Assembly (NCBI RefSeq): GCF_015594545.1 | Contig: NZ_JADIIO010000001.1 | Span: 1,240,001 to 1,304,000 of the forward strand | DNA from: Staphylococcus durrellii | GTDB lineage: Bacteria; Bacillota; Bacilli; Staphylococcales; Staphylococcaceae | Reading direction: 5' to 3' | DNA: 64,000 nucleotides | In this document: positions 11,200-20,940 of the stretch, piece by piece | Layout of the letters: each line of letters opens with the position of its first letter | Position numbering within the stretch: position 1 is the stretch's first letter | Made by a program: the position numbers and the translations under genes | The notes under the pieces: model-generated | Told to the model about the DNA's origin: nothing | Database searches by the model: none | The model's input: the letters and a program-made list of their open reading frames with translations, nothing else

Positions 11200-12090
11200 A
11201 TGTTACTAGGCTCTCATGTTTCAATGAGTGGTAAAAAGATGTTAGAAGGTTCAGCAGAAGAAGCACATAAATTTGGTGAATCAACTTTCATGATTTATAC
11301 CGGTGCCCCTCAAAATACGCGTAGAAAACCTATAGAAGATTTGAATATTACTAAAGGACATGAAGCTATGGAGAACTATGGTCTATCAAATATAGTTGTA
11401 CATGCACCTTACATTATTAATATAGCTAACACTGAGAAACCACATGTTTTTAACTTAGGCGTTGAATTTTTACAAAATGAAATCGAGCGCACTGAAGCTA
11501 TTGGGGCAAAAGACATCGTCTTACATCCTGGTTCGCATGTAGGTGCCGGTGCAGAAGTTGGCATTAAAAAAATAATAGAAGGTTTAAATGAAGTGTTAAC
11601 ACAAGATAATGATGTCAGAATCGCTTTAGAAACAATGGCGGGTAAAGGTTCGGAAATTGGACGTAGCTTTGAAGAATTAGCTCAAATCATCGATGGCGTG
11701 CACAATAATGAACGCCTGTCAGTTTGTTTTGACACTTGTCATACTAATGACGCTGGTTACAACGTAAAAGAAGATTTTGACGGTGTAATTAATGAATTCG
11801 ATAAGATAATTGGTATCGATAGAATTAAAGTTTTACATGTTAATGATAGTAAAAATCCAATCGGTGCACACAAAGACCGCCATGAAAATATCGGCTTTGG
11901 TCATATTGGTTTTGACGCATTAAATTATGTAATTCATCATGAAACATTTAAAGAAATCCCTAAAATTTTAGAAACACCTTATGTAGGCGAAGATAAAAAA
12001 AACAAGAAACCGCCATATAAATATGAAATTGACATGATAAAGAATCAACAATTTGATCCCAATTTAAAAGAAAAGATTTTACAACAGTAA
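11200..12090 (+). CDS. nfo: Endonuclease IV (AP endonuclease)
   Basis: Nfo cleaves DNA 5' to abasic sites in base-excision repair. The 296-residue TIM-barrel enzyme shows the family motifs: LGSHVSMSG at the start, [28 protein letters not shown] and [20 protein letters not shown], which carry the histidine and acidic ligands of the three-zinc centre. The ATG at 11200 follows AGGTG; the GTG at 11191 is part of that site. It lies directly after cshB and is followed by a long terminator hairpin. Confidence 0.96.
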   Translation: MLLGSHVSMSGKKMLEGSAEEAHKFGESTFMIYTGAPQNTRRKPIEDLNITKGHEAMENYGLSNIVVHAPYIINIANTEKPHVFNLGVEFLQNEIERTEAIGAKDIVLHPGSHVGAGAEVGIKKIIEGLNEVLTQDNDVRIALETMAGKGSEIGRSFEELAQIIDGVHNNERLSVCFDTCHTNDAGYNVKEDFDGVINEFDKIIGIDRIKVLHVNDSKNPIGAHKDRHENIGFGHIGFDALNYVIHHETFKEIPKILETPYVGEDKKNKKPPYKYEIDMIKNQQFDPNLKEKILQQ

Positions 12091-12103
12091 TATTAATAAA
12101 ATT

Positions 12104-12166
12104 AAGGTAATCGTACTAACTAGTAATAAGATAAATGTTTAATTACTAAGTGTGCGGTTACCTTTT
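12104..12166 (+). terminator. Terminator after nfo
   Basis: AAGGTAATCG (12104-12113) pairs with CGGTTACCTT (12155-12164, one G-T pair). Inside it TAGTAAT pairs with ATTACTA, giving a long bipartite stem that ends in a short T-run. Confidence 0.7.
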
Positions 12167-12171
12167 GTAGT

Positions 12172-12194
12172 TAAGTCGTAAACATTACTATTTA
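12172..12194. promoter_or_regulatory. Zur box of the zinc uptake operon
   Basis: This 23-base imperfect palindrome (TCGTAA ... TTAC at its core) matches the recalled Gram-positive Zur consensus TAAATCGTAATnATTACGATTTA at nearly every position. It overlaps the -35 of the znuC-znuB-zur promoter, so zinc-loaded Zur would block transcription of its own operon. Confidence 0.85.
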
Positions 12195-12219
12195 CATAAT
12201 GGTTCTCACATTGTATAGT
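12191..12219 (+). promoter_or_regulatory. Promoter of znuC-znuB-zur
   Basis: TTTACA (12191-12196) and TATAGT (12214-12219) are spaced by 17 bases. The -35 lies inside the right end of the Zur box. This also rules out the earlier in-frame start at 12199 for znuC. Confidence 0.8.
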
Positions 12220-12237
12220 ATTAGTCGAGGTGAAATC

Positions 12238-13014
12238 ATGACTACGCCAGTATTCGAATTAAAAAATTTAAATTATGCTTTCGATAATAAGAAAGTCCTC
12301 GATAATATTAATATTAAAATTAGTCGAGGTGAGTTTTTAGCTGTTGTTGGACCAAATGGTGCAGGGAAATCAACATTGCTAAAATTAATTTTAGGTCTTT
12401 TGCCTCTGCAAAGTGGCAAAATTTTTGTGGATGGTAAAGATTATAAAGGGAAACAATCAATGTTAAAAATTAGTTATGTATCGCAAAAGGCACTCGCATT
12501 TAAATCAGGTTTTCCTGCTAGTGTAAAAGAGGTCGTCCTTAGCGGTCTAACGAAGCGCAAAAAATTAATGCGCTGGTTCAATCGTAATGATGAACAAAAA
12601 GTTAATACAGTTTTAAAACGATTAAATATCGAACATTTAAGCAGTGCAAATATTGCTGAATTATCAGGTGGTCAACAACAAAGAATACTTATTGCCAGAG
12701 CCTTAATAAGTAATCCTACAGTTTTAATACTCGATGAGCCCACTAATGGTATTGATGCAAAACATGTTAATGATTTTTACAATACTTTAAACCAATTAAA
12801 AGAAGAAGGCGTAACAATCATTTTAGTAACACATGATATTGGTGTAGTTGCTGATACTGCGACTGAAGTAGCATGTCTAAATAAACACTTGCATTTCCAC
12901 GGTTCTACCGAAGAATTTAAATCCTTAGACGAAGTACAAATTTCAAAAATCTATGGACACCCTATTAAATTCGTAGACCATCAACATGATAGGGAGTGTT
13001 GTACAAATGATTGA
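12238..13014 (+). CDS. znuC: Zinc ABC transporter ATP-binding protein
   Basis: This ATPase powers high-affinity metal uptake. Walker A is GPNGAGKS near residue 37, the ABC signature LSGGQQQR near residue 140, Walker B VLILDEPTNG and the H-loop THD near residue 200. The cluster 9 (metal) ABC assignment follows from the partner permease, the downstream zur and the Zur box. In S. aureus the equivalent genes have been called mreA-mreB-zur. The ATG at 12238 follows CGAGGTG. Its end overlaps znuB by 8 bases. No substrate-binding lipoprotein is encoded here, so it must come from another locus. Confidence 0.93.
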   Translation: MTTPVFELKNLNYAFDNKKVLDNINIKISRGEFLAVVGPNGAGKSTLLKLILGLLPLQSGKIFVDGKDYKGKQSMLKISYVSQKALAFKSGFPASVKEVVLSGLTKRKKLMRWFNRNDEQKVNTVLKRLNIEHLSSANIAELSGGQQQRILIARALISNPTVLILDEPTNGIDAKHVNDFYNTLNQLKEEGVTIILVTHDIGVVADTATEVACLNKHLHFHGSTEEFKSLDEVQISKIYGHPIKFVDHQHDRECCTND

Positions 13015-13867
13015 TGCGTTATTGAATTTTGATTTTATGAGATATTCATTGTTAAGTGGTTTATTAGTTGGTTTTATTGCTCCACTTATAGGTGCTTTTA
13101 TAGTAGTTAGAAGGTTATCTCTAATAGCAGATGCATTAAGCCATGTGACACTTGGAGGCATCTCATTTGGTATGTTTTTAATAACAGTATTACCAGTATT
13201 AACATTTATAAATCCTATGTGGTGTGGTATTTTATTTGCCATCATTGGTGCTCTATTAATTGAAAAACTTAGAACATCGTATAGTAATTACCAAGAAATT
13301 GCGATACCTATTATTATGAGCGCAGGTATAGCATTAAGTGCTATATTTATCTCGTTAGCAGATGGTTTTAATCAAGAAATAGTAGGATTATTATTTGGTT
13401 CTATTAGTGCAGTTTCACTAAGTGATTTATTAACAATTGTAGCAATCGTAGCTATTGTCTTACTTTTTGTTTTAGCCTTTTACAAAGAATTATTTATCTT
13501 ATCTTTTGATGAAGAATATAGTAAAGTCATTGGCATCCCAAAATGGATACAGTTTTTATTTATAGCAATTGTAGCTATGGTAATATCTGCATCTATGCGC
13601 GTAGTTGGTATACTTTTAGTTAGTGCGTTAATAACTTTGCCTGTAGCCATTTCTATGAGAGTTACAAAAGGTTTTAAACAACTTATATTATTTAGTATAA
13701 TTATTGGTGAATTAGCCGTTGTAATCGGGTTAATTTTAGCATTTTATATTAACATATCTCCTGGTGGGGTTATCGTTGTTTTATTAGTGTTGATGTTAGC
13801 TTGCACAATGCTGTATCAAAAACTAAACCTTCGACATAAAAAAGGAGTTGAAGCAGATGAAAACTGA
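13007..13867 (+). CDS. znuB: Zinc ABC transporter permease
   Basis: This is an integral membrane permease of the ABC-3 (metal) family, 286 residues with about eight hydrophobic segments. Typical features are the [17 protein letters not shown] opening, [19 protein letters not shown] near residue 35, and the conserved [14 protein letters not shown] segment near residue 205. The ATG at 13007 follows AGGGAGTG. It overlaps znuC by 8 bases and zur by 11 bases, so the three are translated as one operon, expected to be repressed by Zur when zinc is sufficient. Confidence 0.93.
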   Translation: MIDALLNFDFMRYSLLSGLLVGFIAPLIGAFIVVRRLSLIADALSHVTLGGISFGMFLITVLPVLTFINPMWCGILFAIIGALLIEKLRTSYSNYQEIAIPIIMSAGIALSAIFISLADGFNQEIVGLLFGSISAVSLSDLLTIVAIVAIVLLFVLAFYKELFILSFDEEYSKVIGIPKWIQFLFIAIVAMVISASMRVVGILLVSALITLPVAISMRVTKGFKQLILFSIIIGELAVVIGLILAFYINISPGGVIVVLLVLMLACTMLYQKLNLRHKKGVEADEN

Positions 13868-14264
13868 AGAAGCTATTCAAATTCTTAAACAAGATGGTCA
13901 TAAGTATACAGATAAACGTCGTGACATGCTGAATATTTTTGTAGAAGAAGATAAATATATTAATGCAAAGCATGTACAACATCAAATGGATACAAACTAT
14001 CCAGGCATTTCATTTGATACTATTTATAGGAATCTGCATTTATTCAAAGAATTAAATATTATAGAAGGTACTGAACTAGATGGTGAAATGAAATTCAGAA
14101 TTGCTTGTACTGATCATCACCATCATCATTTTATATGTGAATGTTGTGGTGATACAAAAGTAATTGAATTTTGTCCTATGGATGCCATCCAAAAAAAACT
14201 GCCTAATGTAGAAATAAACACACATAAATTAGAAGTATATGGCATTTGTGAAAAATGTTTATAA
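13857..14264 (+). CDS. zur: Zinc uptake regulator Zur (Fur family)
   Basis: Zur is a zinc-sensing repressor. The 135-residue protein has the N-terminal winged helix ([10 protein letters not shown], then [12 protein letters not shown]) and a C-terminal metal domain with the DHHHHHF histidine cluster and two cysteine pairs, CECC and CEKC. It is distinct from the Fur gene near the end of the window. The ATG at 13857 follows AAAGGAG (13841-13847) inside the end of znuB. Being third in the operon under the Zur box, it should repress itself. A strong terminator follows. Confidence 0.95.
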   Translation: MKTEEAIQILKQDGHKYTDKRRDMLNIFVEEDKYINAKHVQHQMDTNYPGISFDTIYRNLHLFKELNIIEGTELDGEMKFRIACTDHHHHHFICECCGDTKVIEFCPMDAIQKKLPNVEINTHKLEVYGICEKCL

Positions 14265-14274
14265 CTATAATATG

Positions 14275-14315
14275 GAACTGGTTTTCTATAAATATAGAAG
14301 ACCAGTTCTTTTTTT
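14275..14315 (+). terminator. Terminator after zur
   Basis: A 15-bp stem (14275-14289 with 14294-14308, one mismatch) with a 4-base loop is followed by seven T's. Confidence 0.92.
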
Positions 14316-14574
14316 AGGATGTAATTATTAACTAATCGTAATAAAATGCCCTTTATTAAAATTGTATATATAGTCCATTGGTCTGAATTACTGTCAAACA
14401 TACATTTTATAAAGTTAATATGTTTAAAAATCCCCAATTTGAGATATAATATAAGAGTAACAAAGATGACAATTTATTAATTACATGTCTGATTAAAATG
14501 ATAAGCATTTTAATTGTTGTCATATATAATAATTGTTATGCTTTATTTAACATTAATTAGGAGGATGATTATTT
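14316..14574 (+). promoter_or_regulatory. sodA upstream region with a 9-bp-arm palindrome
   Basis: This stretch holds TATAAT at 14445-14450 and another at 14525-14530, neither with a strong -35, and a perfect inverted repeat ATTAAAATG / CATTTTAAT (14492-14514) around a 5-base centre. The repeat ends about 10 bases before the second -10, a position suited to an operator. The sodA ribosome binding site AGGAGGAT is at 14559-14566. Confidence 0.5.
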
Positions 14575-15174
14575 ATGGCTTTTGAATTACCAAATTTACC
14601 TTATGAGTTTGATGCGTTAGAACCACACATCGATAAAGAAACGATGGAAATTCACCATGATAAACACCATAACACTTATGTAACAAAATTAAACGCAGCA
14701 ATTGAAGAAACTGACTTAGAATCTAAGTCAATCGAAGAAATTATTGCAAATTTAGACAGCGTTCCTGAAAACATTCAAACAGCTGTTCGTAATAATGGTG
14801 GGGGACATATAAACCACTCATTATTCTGGGAATTATTAACTCCTAACTCTGAAGAAAAAGGTACTGTAGTTGATAAGATTAAAGAACAATGGGGTTCTTT
14901 AGATGCCTTTAAAGAAGAATTTGCTGACAAAGCTGCAGGACGTTTCGGTTCAGGTTGGGCATGGTTAGTAGTTAATAACGGTAACTTAGAAATCGTCACT
15001 ACACCTAATCAAGACAATCCATTAACTGAAGGCAAAACACCTATCTTAGGTTTAGATGTTTGGGAACACGCATATTACCTTAAATATCAAAACAAACGTC
15101 CAGATTACATTAGTGCATTCTGGAACGTAGTTAACTGGGAAAAAGTTGACGAATTATACAATGCAGCTAAATAA
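14575..15174 (+). CDS. sodA: Superoxide dismutase (Mn/Fe family)
   Basis: This cytoplasmic enzyme converts superoxide to hydrogen peroxide and oxygen. Metal ligands are H27, H81, D161 and H165, in HHDKHHN, NHSLFW and LDVWEHAYY. The 199-residue length is standard. Metal preference (Mn, or cambialistic) cannot be read with certainty from sequence. The position between zur and the class B penicillin-binding protein matches S. aureus sodA rather than its second gene sodM. It starts after AGGAGGAT and ends at its own terminator, so it is probably monocistronic. Confidence 0.97.
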   Translation: MAFELPNLPYEFDALEPHIDKETMEIHHDKHHNTYVTKLNAAIEETDLESKSIEEIIANLDSVPENIQTAVRNNGGGHINHSLFWELLTPNSEEKGTVVDKIKEQWGSLDAFKEEFADKAAGRFGSGWAWLVVNNGNLEIVTTPNQDNPLTEGKTPILGLDVWEHAYYLKYQNKRPDYISAFWNVVNWEKVDELYNAAK

Positions 15175-15187
15175 TTTTATTTAGTTT

Positions 15188-15220
15188 ATGGCAGCCTTTA
15201 TAGAGGCTGTCATTTTTTTT
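15188..15220 (+). terminator. Terminator after sodA
   Basis: GCAGCCT (15191-15197) pairs with AGGCTGT (15204-15210), extended by ATG/CAT, and is followed by a run of eight T's. Confidence 0.92.
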
Positions 15221-15294
15221 ATTAAAATTATAGAAAAATAAAGTAATTTAATATATCATTTGAAGAGAGAACTATTGAATAGAGGTAGGTTGAT

Positions 15295-17343
15295 TTGTTA
15301 AAACGTTTAAAAGAAAAGTCAAATGATGAAAAGATAAGAAATACTATGAATAAAAGGGTTAGCTTTGTTTTTGGGCTAATTGTTTTTATTTTTGCTATTA
15401 TTGTACTGCGATTAGGTTATTTGCAAATTGCCCAAGGTTCTCATTATAAACAGCAAATTAAAAATAGTGAAAATATAACTGTTAATGAGTCAGTGCCTAG
15501 GGGTAGAATACTTGATAGAAATGGTAAAGTCATTGTAGATAATGCATCAAAGATGGCAATTACATATACACGCGGTAAAAAAACATCACAAGCTGAAGTT
15601 TTAACTACTGCGCGCAAGTTATCTCAACTTATTCACATGGATACTGATCAAGTTACTGATAGAGATAAACAGGATTATTGGATTCAAAAGCACCCCAATA
15701 AATCTAAATCTATGATGAAGCATGAGCAAAGTCTATTAAATGATGGCAGTATTTCACAAGAACAATATGACAATACTTTACATAAAAAAATAACATCAAA
15801 ACAATTGAATAGTTTATCAGACAAAGATTTACAAGTCCTTGCTATATATCGTGAGATGATGTCTGGTTCAACATTAAACCCACAAATCATTAAAAATGAT
15901 AACGTCACGAAAAAAGAATATGCTGCCGTGTCACAAAAGTTAAAGCAATTACCTGGCGTAAACACTAGTACTGATTGGGATAGAAAATATCCTTATGGAG
16001 ATACTTTGAGAGGCGTATTAGGTGATGTATCGACTTCTAAAGAAGGTATTCCAAAAGAGTTAACAGATAAATATTTATCAAAAGGTTATTCTCGTAATGA
16101 TCGTGTAGGAAAATCTTATCTAGAATATCAATATGAAGACATTCTCAAAGGTAAAAAAAAGGAAATGAAATATACTACTGATAAGTCAGGAGATATTATA
16201 AATTCTAAAGTTGTTAATCCTGGTTCTCGTGGGGATGACTTAGTATTAAGTATTGATATCGATTTACAACGTAAAACTGAGAAATATCTTAAAGAACAAA
16301 TTAGTAAATTACGTAGTCAAGGCGCTAATAATATGGATAATGCCTTAATGGTCGTGCAAAATCCTAATAATGGTGATATTTTAGCGATGGTAGGTAAACA
16401 AATTCATAAAGATGGTAGTATGACCGATTATGATATAGGGACATTTACTTCCCAATATGCTGTTGGGTCATCAGTTAAGGGTGGAACGTTATTAGCTGGT
16501 TACCAAAATAATGCTATCAAAGTTGGCGAAAAAATGGTCGATGAACCATTGAAATTTGCTGGCGGATTACAAAAACATTCATACTTTAACCAAAATGGTA
16601 AAGTTACGATTGACGATAAACAAGCTTTAATGCATTCATCAAACGTTTATATGTTTAAAACTGCATTAAAAATAGCAGGCCATCCATATTTACCAAATAT
16701 GAACTTACCATCAGACATTACTGAGGCCGGTCAAAAATTGCGTAAAGGGTTAAATCAAGTTGGTCTTGGCGTTAAGACAGGTATCGATTTACCAAATGAA
16801 ACTAGTGGTCAGATTGAACCTTTAAATAACAATCCTGGTAATTACCTTGACTTAGCGATTGGACAATATGATACTTATACGCCAATGCAATTGTCACAAT
16901 ATGTATCTACAATTGCTAATAACGGTTATAGAATTCAACCACATATTGGTTTAGAAATTAGAAATGCAACAAATCAAGATACATTAGGACCTGTTAAGCA
17001 AAAAATTAAAGGCAATGTATTAAATAAAGTTAATAACACCAATGAACAAATGAATGAAGTTCAAAAAGGTTTCAAGATGGTATTTAACGAAACACCAGGT
17101 ACTGGTTATGAAAGTTTCCATAATACGGATGTGCCTTCTGCAGGTAAAACTGGTACAGCCGAAGTATTCCAAGATGGAAAACCAAGAGTAAATTCAACTT
17201 ACATCGGCTATGCACCAATTGAGAATCCAAAATTAGCGTTCTCGATAGTCTATACTAATCAACCGGTGCCAGAACCATGGTTAAACGGCGGAGATGTTGG
17301 CAAAAATATAATAAACGACTATTTTAAAAATAAAGATAAATAA
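15295..17343 (+). CDS. pbp3: Class B penicillin-binding protein (PBP3-type)
   Basis: This monofunctional transpeptidase crosslinks septal or side-wall peptidoglycan outside the membrane. An uncleaved N-terminal anchor lies at about residues 25-45 and is followed by the PBP dimerisation domain with its RGRILDRNG motif near residue 66. The transpeptidase domain carries S392-x-x-K395, S448-x-N450 and K618-T-G620. The 682-residue length and the position after sodA and before rpmG match S. aureus pbp3. It starts at TTG after GAGGTAGG. Specific septal partners cannot be judged from this window. Confidence 0.93.
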   Translation: MLKRLKEKSNDEKIRNTMNKRVSFVFGLIVFIFAIIVLRLGYLQIAQGSHYKQQIKNSENITVNESVPRGRILDRNGKVIVDNASKMAITYTRGKKTSQAEVLTTARKLSQLIHMDTDQVTDRDKQDYWIQKHPNKSKSMMKHEQSLLNDGSISQEQYDNTLHKKITSKQLNSLSDKDLQVLAIYREMMSGSTLNPQIIKNDNVTKKEYAAVSQKLKQLPGVNTSTDWDRKYPYGDTLRGVLGDVSTSKEGIPKELTDKYLSKGYSRNDRVGKSYLEYQYEDILKGKKKEMKYTTDKSGDIINSKVVNPGSRGDDLVLSIDIDLQRKTEKYLKEQISKLRSQGANNMDNALMVVQNPNNGDILAMVGKQIHKDGSMTDYDIGTFTSQYAVGSSVKGGTLLAGYQNNAIKVGEKMVDEPLKFAGGLQKHSYFNQNGKVTIDDKQALMHSSNVYMFKTALKIAGHPYLPNMNLPSDITEAGQKLRKGLNQVGLGVKTGIDLPNETSGQIEPLNNNPGNYLDLAIGQYDTYTPMQLSQYVSTIANNGYRIQPHIGLEIRNATNQDTLGPVKQKIKGNVLNKVNNTNEQMNEVQKGFKMVFNETPGTGYESFHNTDVPSAGKTGTAEVFQDGKPRVNSTYIGYAPIENPKLAFSIVYTNQPVPEPWLNGGDVGKNIINDYFKNKDK

Positions 17344-17483
17344 TGGTGGAAACGGTAAATACTAATCATTTATTATTTGAAGAGCGATATCAAGCAATTT
17401 ATTTAAAAATAAATACTTTTCAATTTTTCAAGTAAGTGGTATGATAAATAGGTCGTATTTTGAAAAGGTAAGGAGGAATTAGC

Positions 17484-17633
17484 ATGCGCGTAAACGTAAC
17501 ATTAGCTTGCACAGAATGTGGAGAAAGAAACTACATTACAACTAAAAATAAACGTACTAATCCTGAACGAATCGAAATGAAAAAACACTGTGCTCGTGAT
17601 AACAAACACACAATGCACCGTGAAACAAAATAA
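17484..17633 (+). CDS. rpmG: 50S ribosomal protein L33
   Basis: This is a 49-residue protein of the large ribosomal subunit. The sequence has a CTEC pair at residues 9-12 but only a single later cysteine (C35, in KKHC), so the zinc ribbon is partly degenerate, which is usual for this staphylococcal paralogue. AAGGAGGAA lies just before the ATG. It is too short to stand out in length-filtered gene lists but is certain from sequence. It sits alone between pbp3 and a strong terminator. Confidence 0.95.
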   Translation: MRVNVTLACTECGERNYITTKNKRTNPERIEMKKHCARDNKHTMHRETK

Positions 17634-17640
17634 TTCGTCT

Positions 17641-17676
17641 AAAAACTAGGTTCTTATGAACCTAGTTTTTTATTTT
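17641..17676 (+). terminator. Terminator after rpmG
   Basis: AAAACTAGGTTC and GAACCTAGTTTT flank a TTAT loop, followed by a T-run. Confidence 0.92.
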
Positions 17677-17758
17677 CAATGAAAAAGTATCAGTTAAATG
17701 ACATTATAATTAAGAAACGTTATAATATTGTCAGTATAGTAACGAAGAGGGTGAGCAT

Positions 17759-18295
17759 TTGACTAAAGTTAAAATGAGAAAACAGATGCTTAATAAAATG
17801 AAATCATTTTCAGGCACTAACAAACAATTAGCTGATGATTCTTTAGCTAGACAATTATATGAAACAACTTTTTATCAAGAAGCACAAAAGGTAGGTATTG
17901 TTTTATCAATGCCTCATGAAGTAAATACATACAAAATAATTAAACATATGTTTGAAGATAAAAAACAAGTTTTTGTTCCTGAAACAAACTACGAACTTCA
18001 TTCTATGATATTTAAAGAAATTACTGATTTAGCCACTATTGAATTAGATAGTAAAGGTATTAATCATGTGATTGCCGATAATCAAACTACAGAGAATTTA
18101 GATTTATTAATTGTACCTGGCATTATATTTAATCAGCACGGATATCGAATTGGTTATGGTGGAGGGTATTTCGATAAATACCTAGCTAACCATAAACAAG
18201 ATACGATTAGCTTGATTTATGATTTTCAAATTGATGCTTTCGAGATAGAAGGCCATGATCAACCAGTAGACGCAATAATAATCGCTACAACTTAA
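17759..18295 (+). CDS. 5-formyltetrahydrofolate cyclo-ligase
   Basis: This enzyme converts 5-formyl-THF to 5,10-methenyl-THF with ATP, salvaging a storage folate. The family signature appears as PGIIFNQHGYRIGYGGGYFDKYL near residues 120-140, and the N-terminal basic region (KMRKQMLNKM) binds ATP. The 178-residue length is normal. TTG at 17759 follows GAGGGTG. It begins a cluster with the rhomboid, yqgQ and glcK, the same order as the yqgN-yqgP-yqgQ-glcK group of B. subtilis. Confidence 0.92.
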   Translation: MTKVKMRKQMLNKMKSFSGTNKQLADDSLARQLYETTFYQEAQKVGIVLSMPHEVNTYKIIKHMFEDKKQVFVPETNYELHSMIFKEITDLATIELDSKGINHVIADNQTTENLDLLIVPGIIFNQHGYRIGYGGGYFDKYLANHKQDTISLIYDFQIDAFEIEGHDQPVDAIIIATT

Positions 18296-18309
18296 TAATG
18301 GAGGCAAAA

Positions 18310-19752
18310 ATGGTTACAGAAAAGCATTTTTGGAAATGCAGTTATTTTTGGATTAAATATTTTAATTTTGAGTTAGTTCATAACGATGAAGACAACTATG
18401 AATTATGGTTAGCTCATCGTAAAAAAAATGAGCTAGTAATTTTTAATTATGACATAAAGTCTTCTCAAGAGATAAGGTTTACTAAAGATAAAATTAAAGA
18501 ACATAAACAAGATGTTACTGAACTTCTATCTTTTGAGCCTAAAAAAGTTACTTTCTATTTTATTACGGATCATAAATTTACCGATGAACAATTAAATGAA
18601 ACTGGTAAAACAAATTATGTCATCAAGGTTATCAGAAACGAGCAGGCACTTGAACGTATATTACCTAATTTATTTGTCAAAACTTTATTTAAGCAAGATA
18701 ATAATAAACATACATTATCCTATTACAAAAAACGTGTTTTAAACAACAATCCGATTGAAAAGCATATGTTAAGATTTGCACCCGTTACATATACTTTGAT
18801 TATAATTAATGTCATCATATGGTTATCGATGATTTTGTTTTTCAATCACTTTACTCAGTTAAGTTTATTAGATGCTGGTGGTTTAGTTCACTTCAATGTT
18901 ATTCATGGTGAATGGTATCGTTTAATTACCTCGATATTTTTACATTATAATTTCGAACATATTTTAATGAATATGCTGAGTCTATTTATTTTTGGTAAAA
19001 TAGTAGAATCTATTATAGGACACTGGCGCATGCTTGTAATATATTTGTTTGCAGGAATTTTTGCTAATTTTGCTTCTTTATCCTTTAATATTACAACTGT
19101 GTCTGCAGGTGCAAGTGGAGCCATATTTGGTTTAATTGGTGCACTATTTGCATTTATGTATATTAGTAAAAGGTTTAATAAAAAATTAATTGGTCAATTA
19201 CTCATTGTGTTAGCTATTTTAATTGGGCTTTCTTTATTTATGAGTAATATTAATGTTTATGCGCATGTAGGTGGTTTAATAGGTGGTTTCCTTATTTGTT
19301 TGTTAGGTCATTATTTTACCTTTGATAAGAATAAATTTTGGGTAGTGCTGGTTATTGTTTTAATGCTTTTCGTAGCTGCACAAATTCGCATATTTACTAT
19401 CAAAGAGGATAATATTTACAATACAATTATTACTAATGAAATGAAACAAGGTAATTACAAAGAAGCACAAACCATGGTAAAGCAAACAATTAAAAAAAAT
19501 TATGCTGATGATGAAACATATTATTTGAATGGTTTGATAACAGCGACACTTAATTCTAGAGCTGAAGGTATAGCGGATTGGGAACGTGGATTGAGATATT
19601 ATCCTCACTCAGGTATATTAAATTATGAACTTGCCATCGCTAATCGCGCTTTAGATGATAAAGATAAAGCACGAAAATACGCACGAAAAGCACTTAAGGC
19701 CGATCCACATAATCACGATTACTTAAATTTAACAAAAGAGTTGAAAGATTAA
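18310..19752 (+). CDS. Rhomboid intramembrane serine protease with C-terminal TPR (GluP-like)
   Basis: This protein cleaves membrane proteins within the bilayer. A soluble N-terminal domain of about 150 residues precedes the rhomboid core. The catalytic serine is S269 in GASGAIFG and the partner histidine H319 in HVGGLIGG; HEWYRLITS-like and HILMNMLSLF segments are also present. Several membrane helices lie between residues 155 and 370. The C-terminal about 100 residues carry two TPR-like repeats. ATG at 18310 follows GGAGG (18300-18304). B. subtilis GluP (YqgP) has the same architecture and neighbours and works in membrane protein quality control; that role here is inference. Confidence 0.93.
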   Translation: MVTEKHFWKCSYFWIKYFNFELVHNDEDNYELWLAHRKKNELVIFNYDIKSSQEIRFTKDKIKEHKQDVTELLSFEPKKVTFYFITDHKFTDEQLNETGKTNYVIKVIRNEQALERILPNLFVKTLFKQDNNKHTLSYYKKRVLNNNPIEKHMLRFAPVTYTLIIINVIIWLSMILFFNHFTQLSLLDAGGLVHFNVIHGEWYRLITSIFLHYNFEHILMNMLSLFIFGKIVESIIGHWRMLVIYLFAGIFANFASLSFNITTVSAGASGAIFGLIGALFAFMYISKRFNKKLIGQLLIVLAILIGLSLFMSNINVYAHVGGLIGGFLICLLGHYFTFDKNKFWVVLVIVLMLFVAAQIRIFTIKEDNIYNTIITNEMKQGNYKEAQTMVKQTIKKNYADDETYYLNGLITATLNSRAEGIADWERGLRYYPHSGILNYELAIANRALDDKDKARKYARKALKADPHNHDYLNLTKELKD

Positions 19753-19953
19753 ATGAGACAAAATCTTAATAACTTTTATGATGTTTTACAATTGTTAAAA
19801 AAATACGGTTTTATTGTTTATTTTAAAGATAAAGATGATATGTATGAAATGATTGAGCAAGAAATTTCTCAATTATTCCATTATGAATTAATATCAAAAG
19901 ACGATTATATTAAATGTAAATTAATTATAAAGCAGAGAAGGATGAATAGATAA
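19753..19953 (+). CDS. YqgQ family protein (DUF910)
   Basis: This small 66-residue conserved Bacillales protein has unknown function. It has no membrane segment or cysteine cluster and is rich in acidic and aromatic residues. The stop of the rhomboid gene directly abuts its ATG, and glcK starts immediately after its own stop, so it is translated from the same operon. The position between rhomboid and glucokinase is conserved with B. subtilis yqgQ, which is the main support for the call. The ribosome binding site (GAGTTGAAAG) is weak, consistent with coupled translation. Confidence 0.85.
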   Translation: MRQNLNNFYDVLQLLKKYGFIVYFKDKDDMYEMIEQEISQLFHYELISKDDYIKCKLIIKQRRMNR

Positions 19954-20940
19954 ATGAAGAAAATCATATTAGCTGCAGATGTTGGTGGAACCACTTGTAA
20001 GTTAGGTTTGTTCGATGAAAATTTAGAAAGATTGGAAAAATGGTCAATCGAAACTGATACAACAGATTCAACTGGTTATACATTACTTAAAGGTGTCTAC
20101 GATTCATTTGAAGAGAAAGTTAATGCTTTTGGCTATACTTTTAATGATGTCATAGGTGTTGGTATCGGTGTACCAGGACCAGTAGAATTTAAAACTGGTA
20201 TAGTTAATGGTGCAGTTAACTTGTATTGGAAAAACAATGTAAACGTTAGAGAAATTTTCAAACAGTTTGTGTCTTGTCCAGTTTATGTTGATAATGATGC
20301 AAATGTTGCAGCACTTGGCGAAAAACATAAAGGTGCCGGTAAAGGTTCAGATGATGTAGTGGCTATTACTTTAGGTACTGGACTTGGTGGCGGTATTATT
20401 TCAAACGGTGAAATAGTGCACGGTCACAATGGATCAGGAGCAGAAATTGGTCATTTTAGAGTAGATCACGATCAAAGATTTAAATGTAATTGTGGCAAGT
20501 CTGGTTGTGTTGAAACAGTAGCTTCTGCAACTGGAGTCGTTAATTTAGTTAATTTTTACTATCCTAAACTAACATTCAAATCATCAATTTTAGAGTTAAT
20601 TAAAACAAATAATGTCACAGCTAAAGCTGTGTTTAATGCTGCAAAAGCTGGCGATCAATTCTGTATCTTTATTACAGAGAGAGTAGCTAATTATATCGCT
20701 TACCTATGTAGTATAATTAGTGTTACAAGCAATCCTAAATACATCGTATTAGGCGGAGGAATGTCTACAGCTGGCTTAATACTAATTGAAAATATTAAAA
20801 CCGAATATTATAATCTAACATTTTCACCTGCACAGCAAGATACTGAAATTGTTCAAGCAGAATTAGGTAATGATGCAGGAATTACAGGTGCTGCAGGTTT
20901 AATCTATACTTATGTATTAGAGAAGGAAGGTATTAAATAA
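19954..20940 (+). CDS. glcK: Glucokinase (ROK family)
   Basis: This enzyme phosphorylates free glucose to glucose 6-phosphate with ATP, feeding glycolysis and the zwf-gnd route encoded later in the window. The phosphate-binding [10 protein letters not shown] is at the N-terminus, GVGIGVPGP near residue 70, the glucose-binding [10 protein letters not shown] and EIGHFRV segments follow, and the ROK zinc site is [10 protein letters not shown] near residue 180. The 328-residue length is typical. A GAAGGATGAA site precedes the ATG. Its stop overlaps the next ATG by one base (TAATG). Confidence 0.95.
   Translation: MKKIILAADVGGTTCKLGLFDENLERLEKWSIETDTTDSTGYTLLKGVYDSFEEKVNAFGYTFNDVIGVGIGVPGPVEFKTGIVNGAVNLYWKNNVNVREIFKQFVSCPVYVDNDANVAALGEKHKGAGKGSDDVVAITLGTGLGGGIISNGEIVHGHNGSGAEIGHFRVDHDQRFKCNCGKSGCVETVASATGVVNLVNFYYPKLTFKSSILELIKTNNVTAKAVFNAAKAGDQFCIFITERVANYIAYLCSIISVTSNPKYIVLGGGMSTAGLILIENIKTEYYNLTFSPAQQDTEIVQAELGNDAGITGAAGLIYTYVLEKEGIK

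Noticed and set aside
15684..15965. Antisense frames of 60-140 codons inside pbp3 and other large genes
   Set aside because: They are shadows of real coding sequence on the other strand, without ribosome binding sites or protein features.
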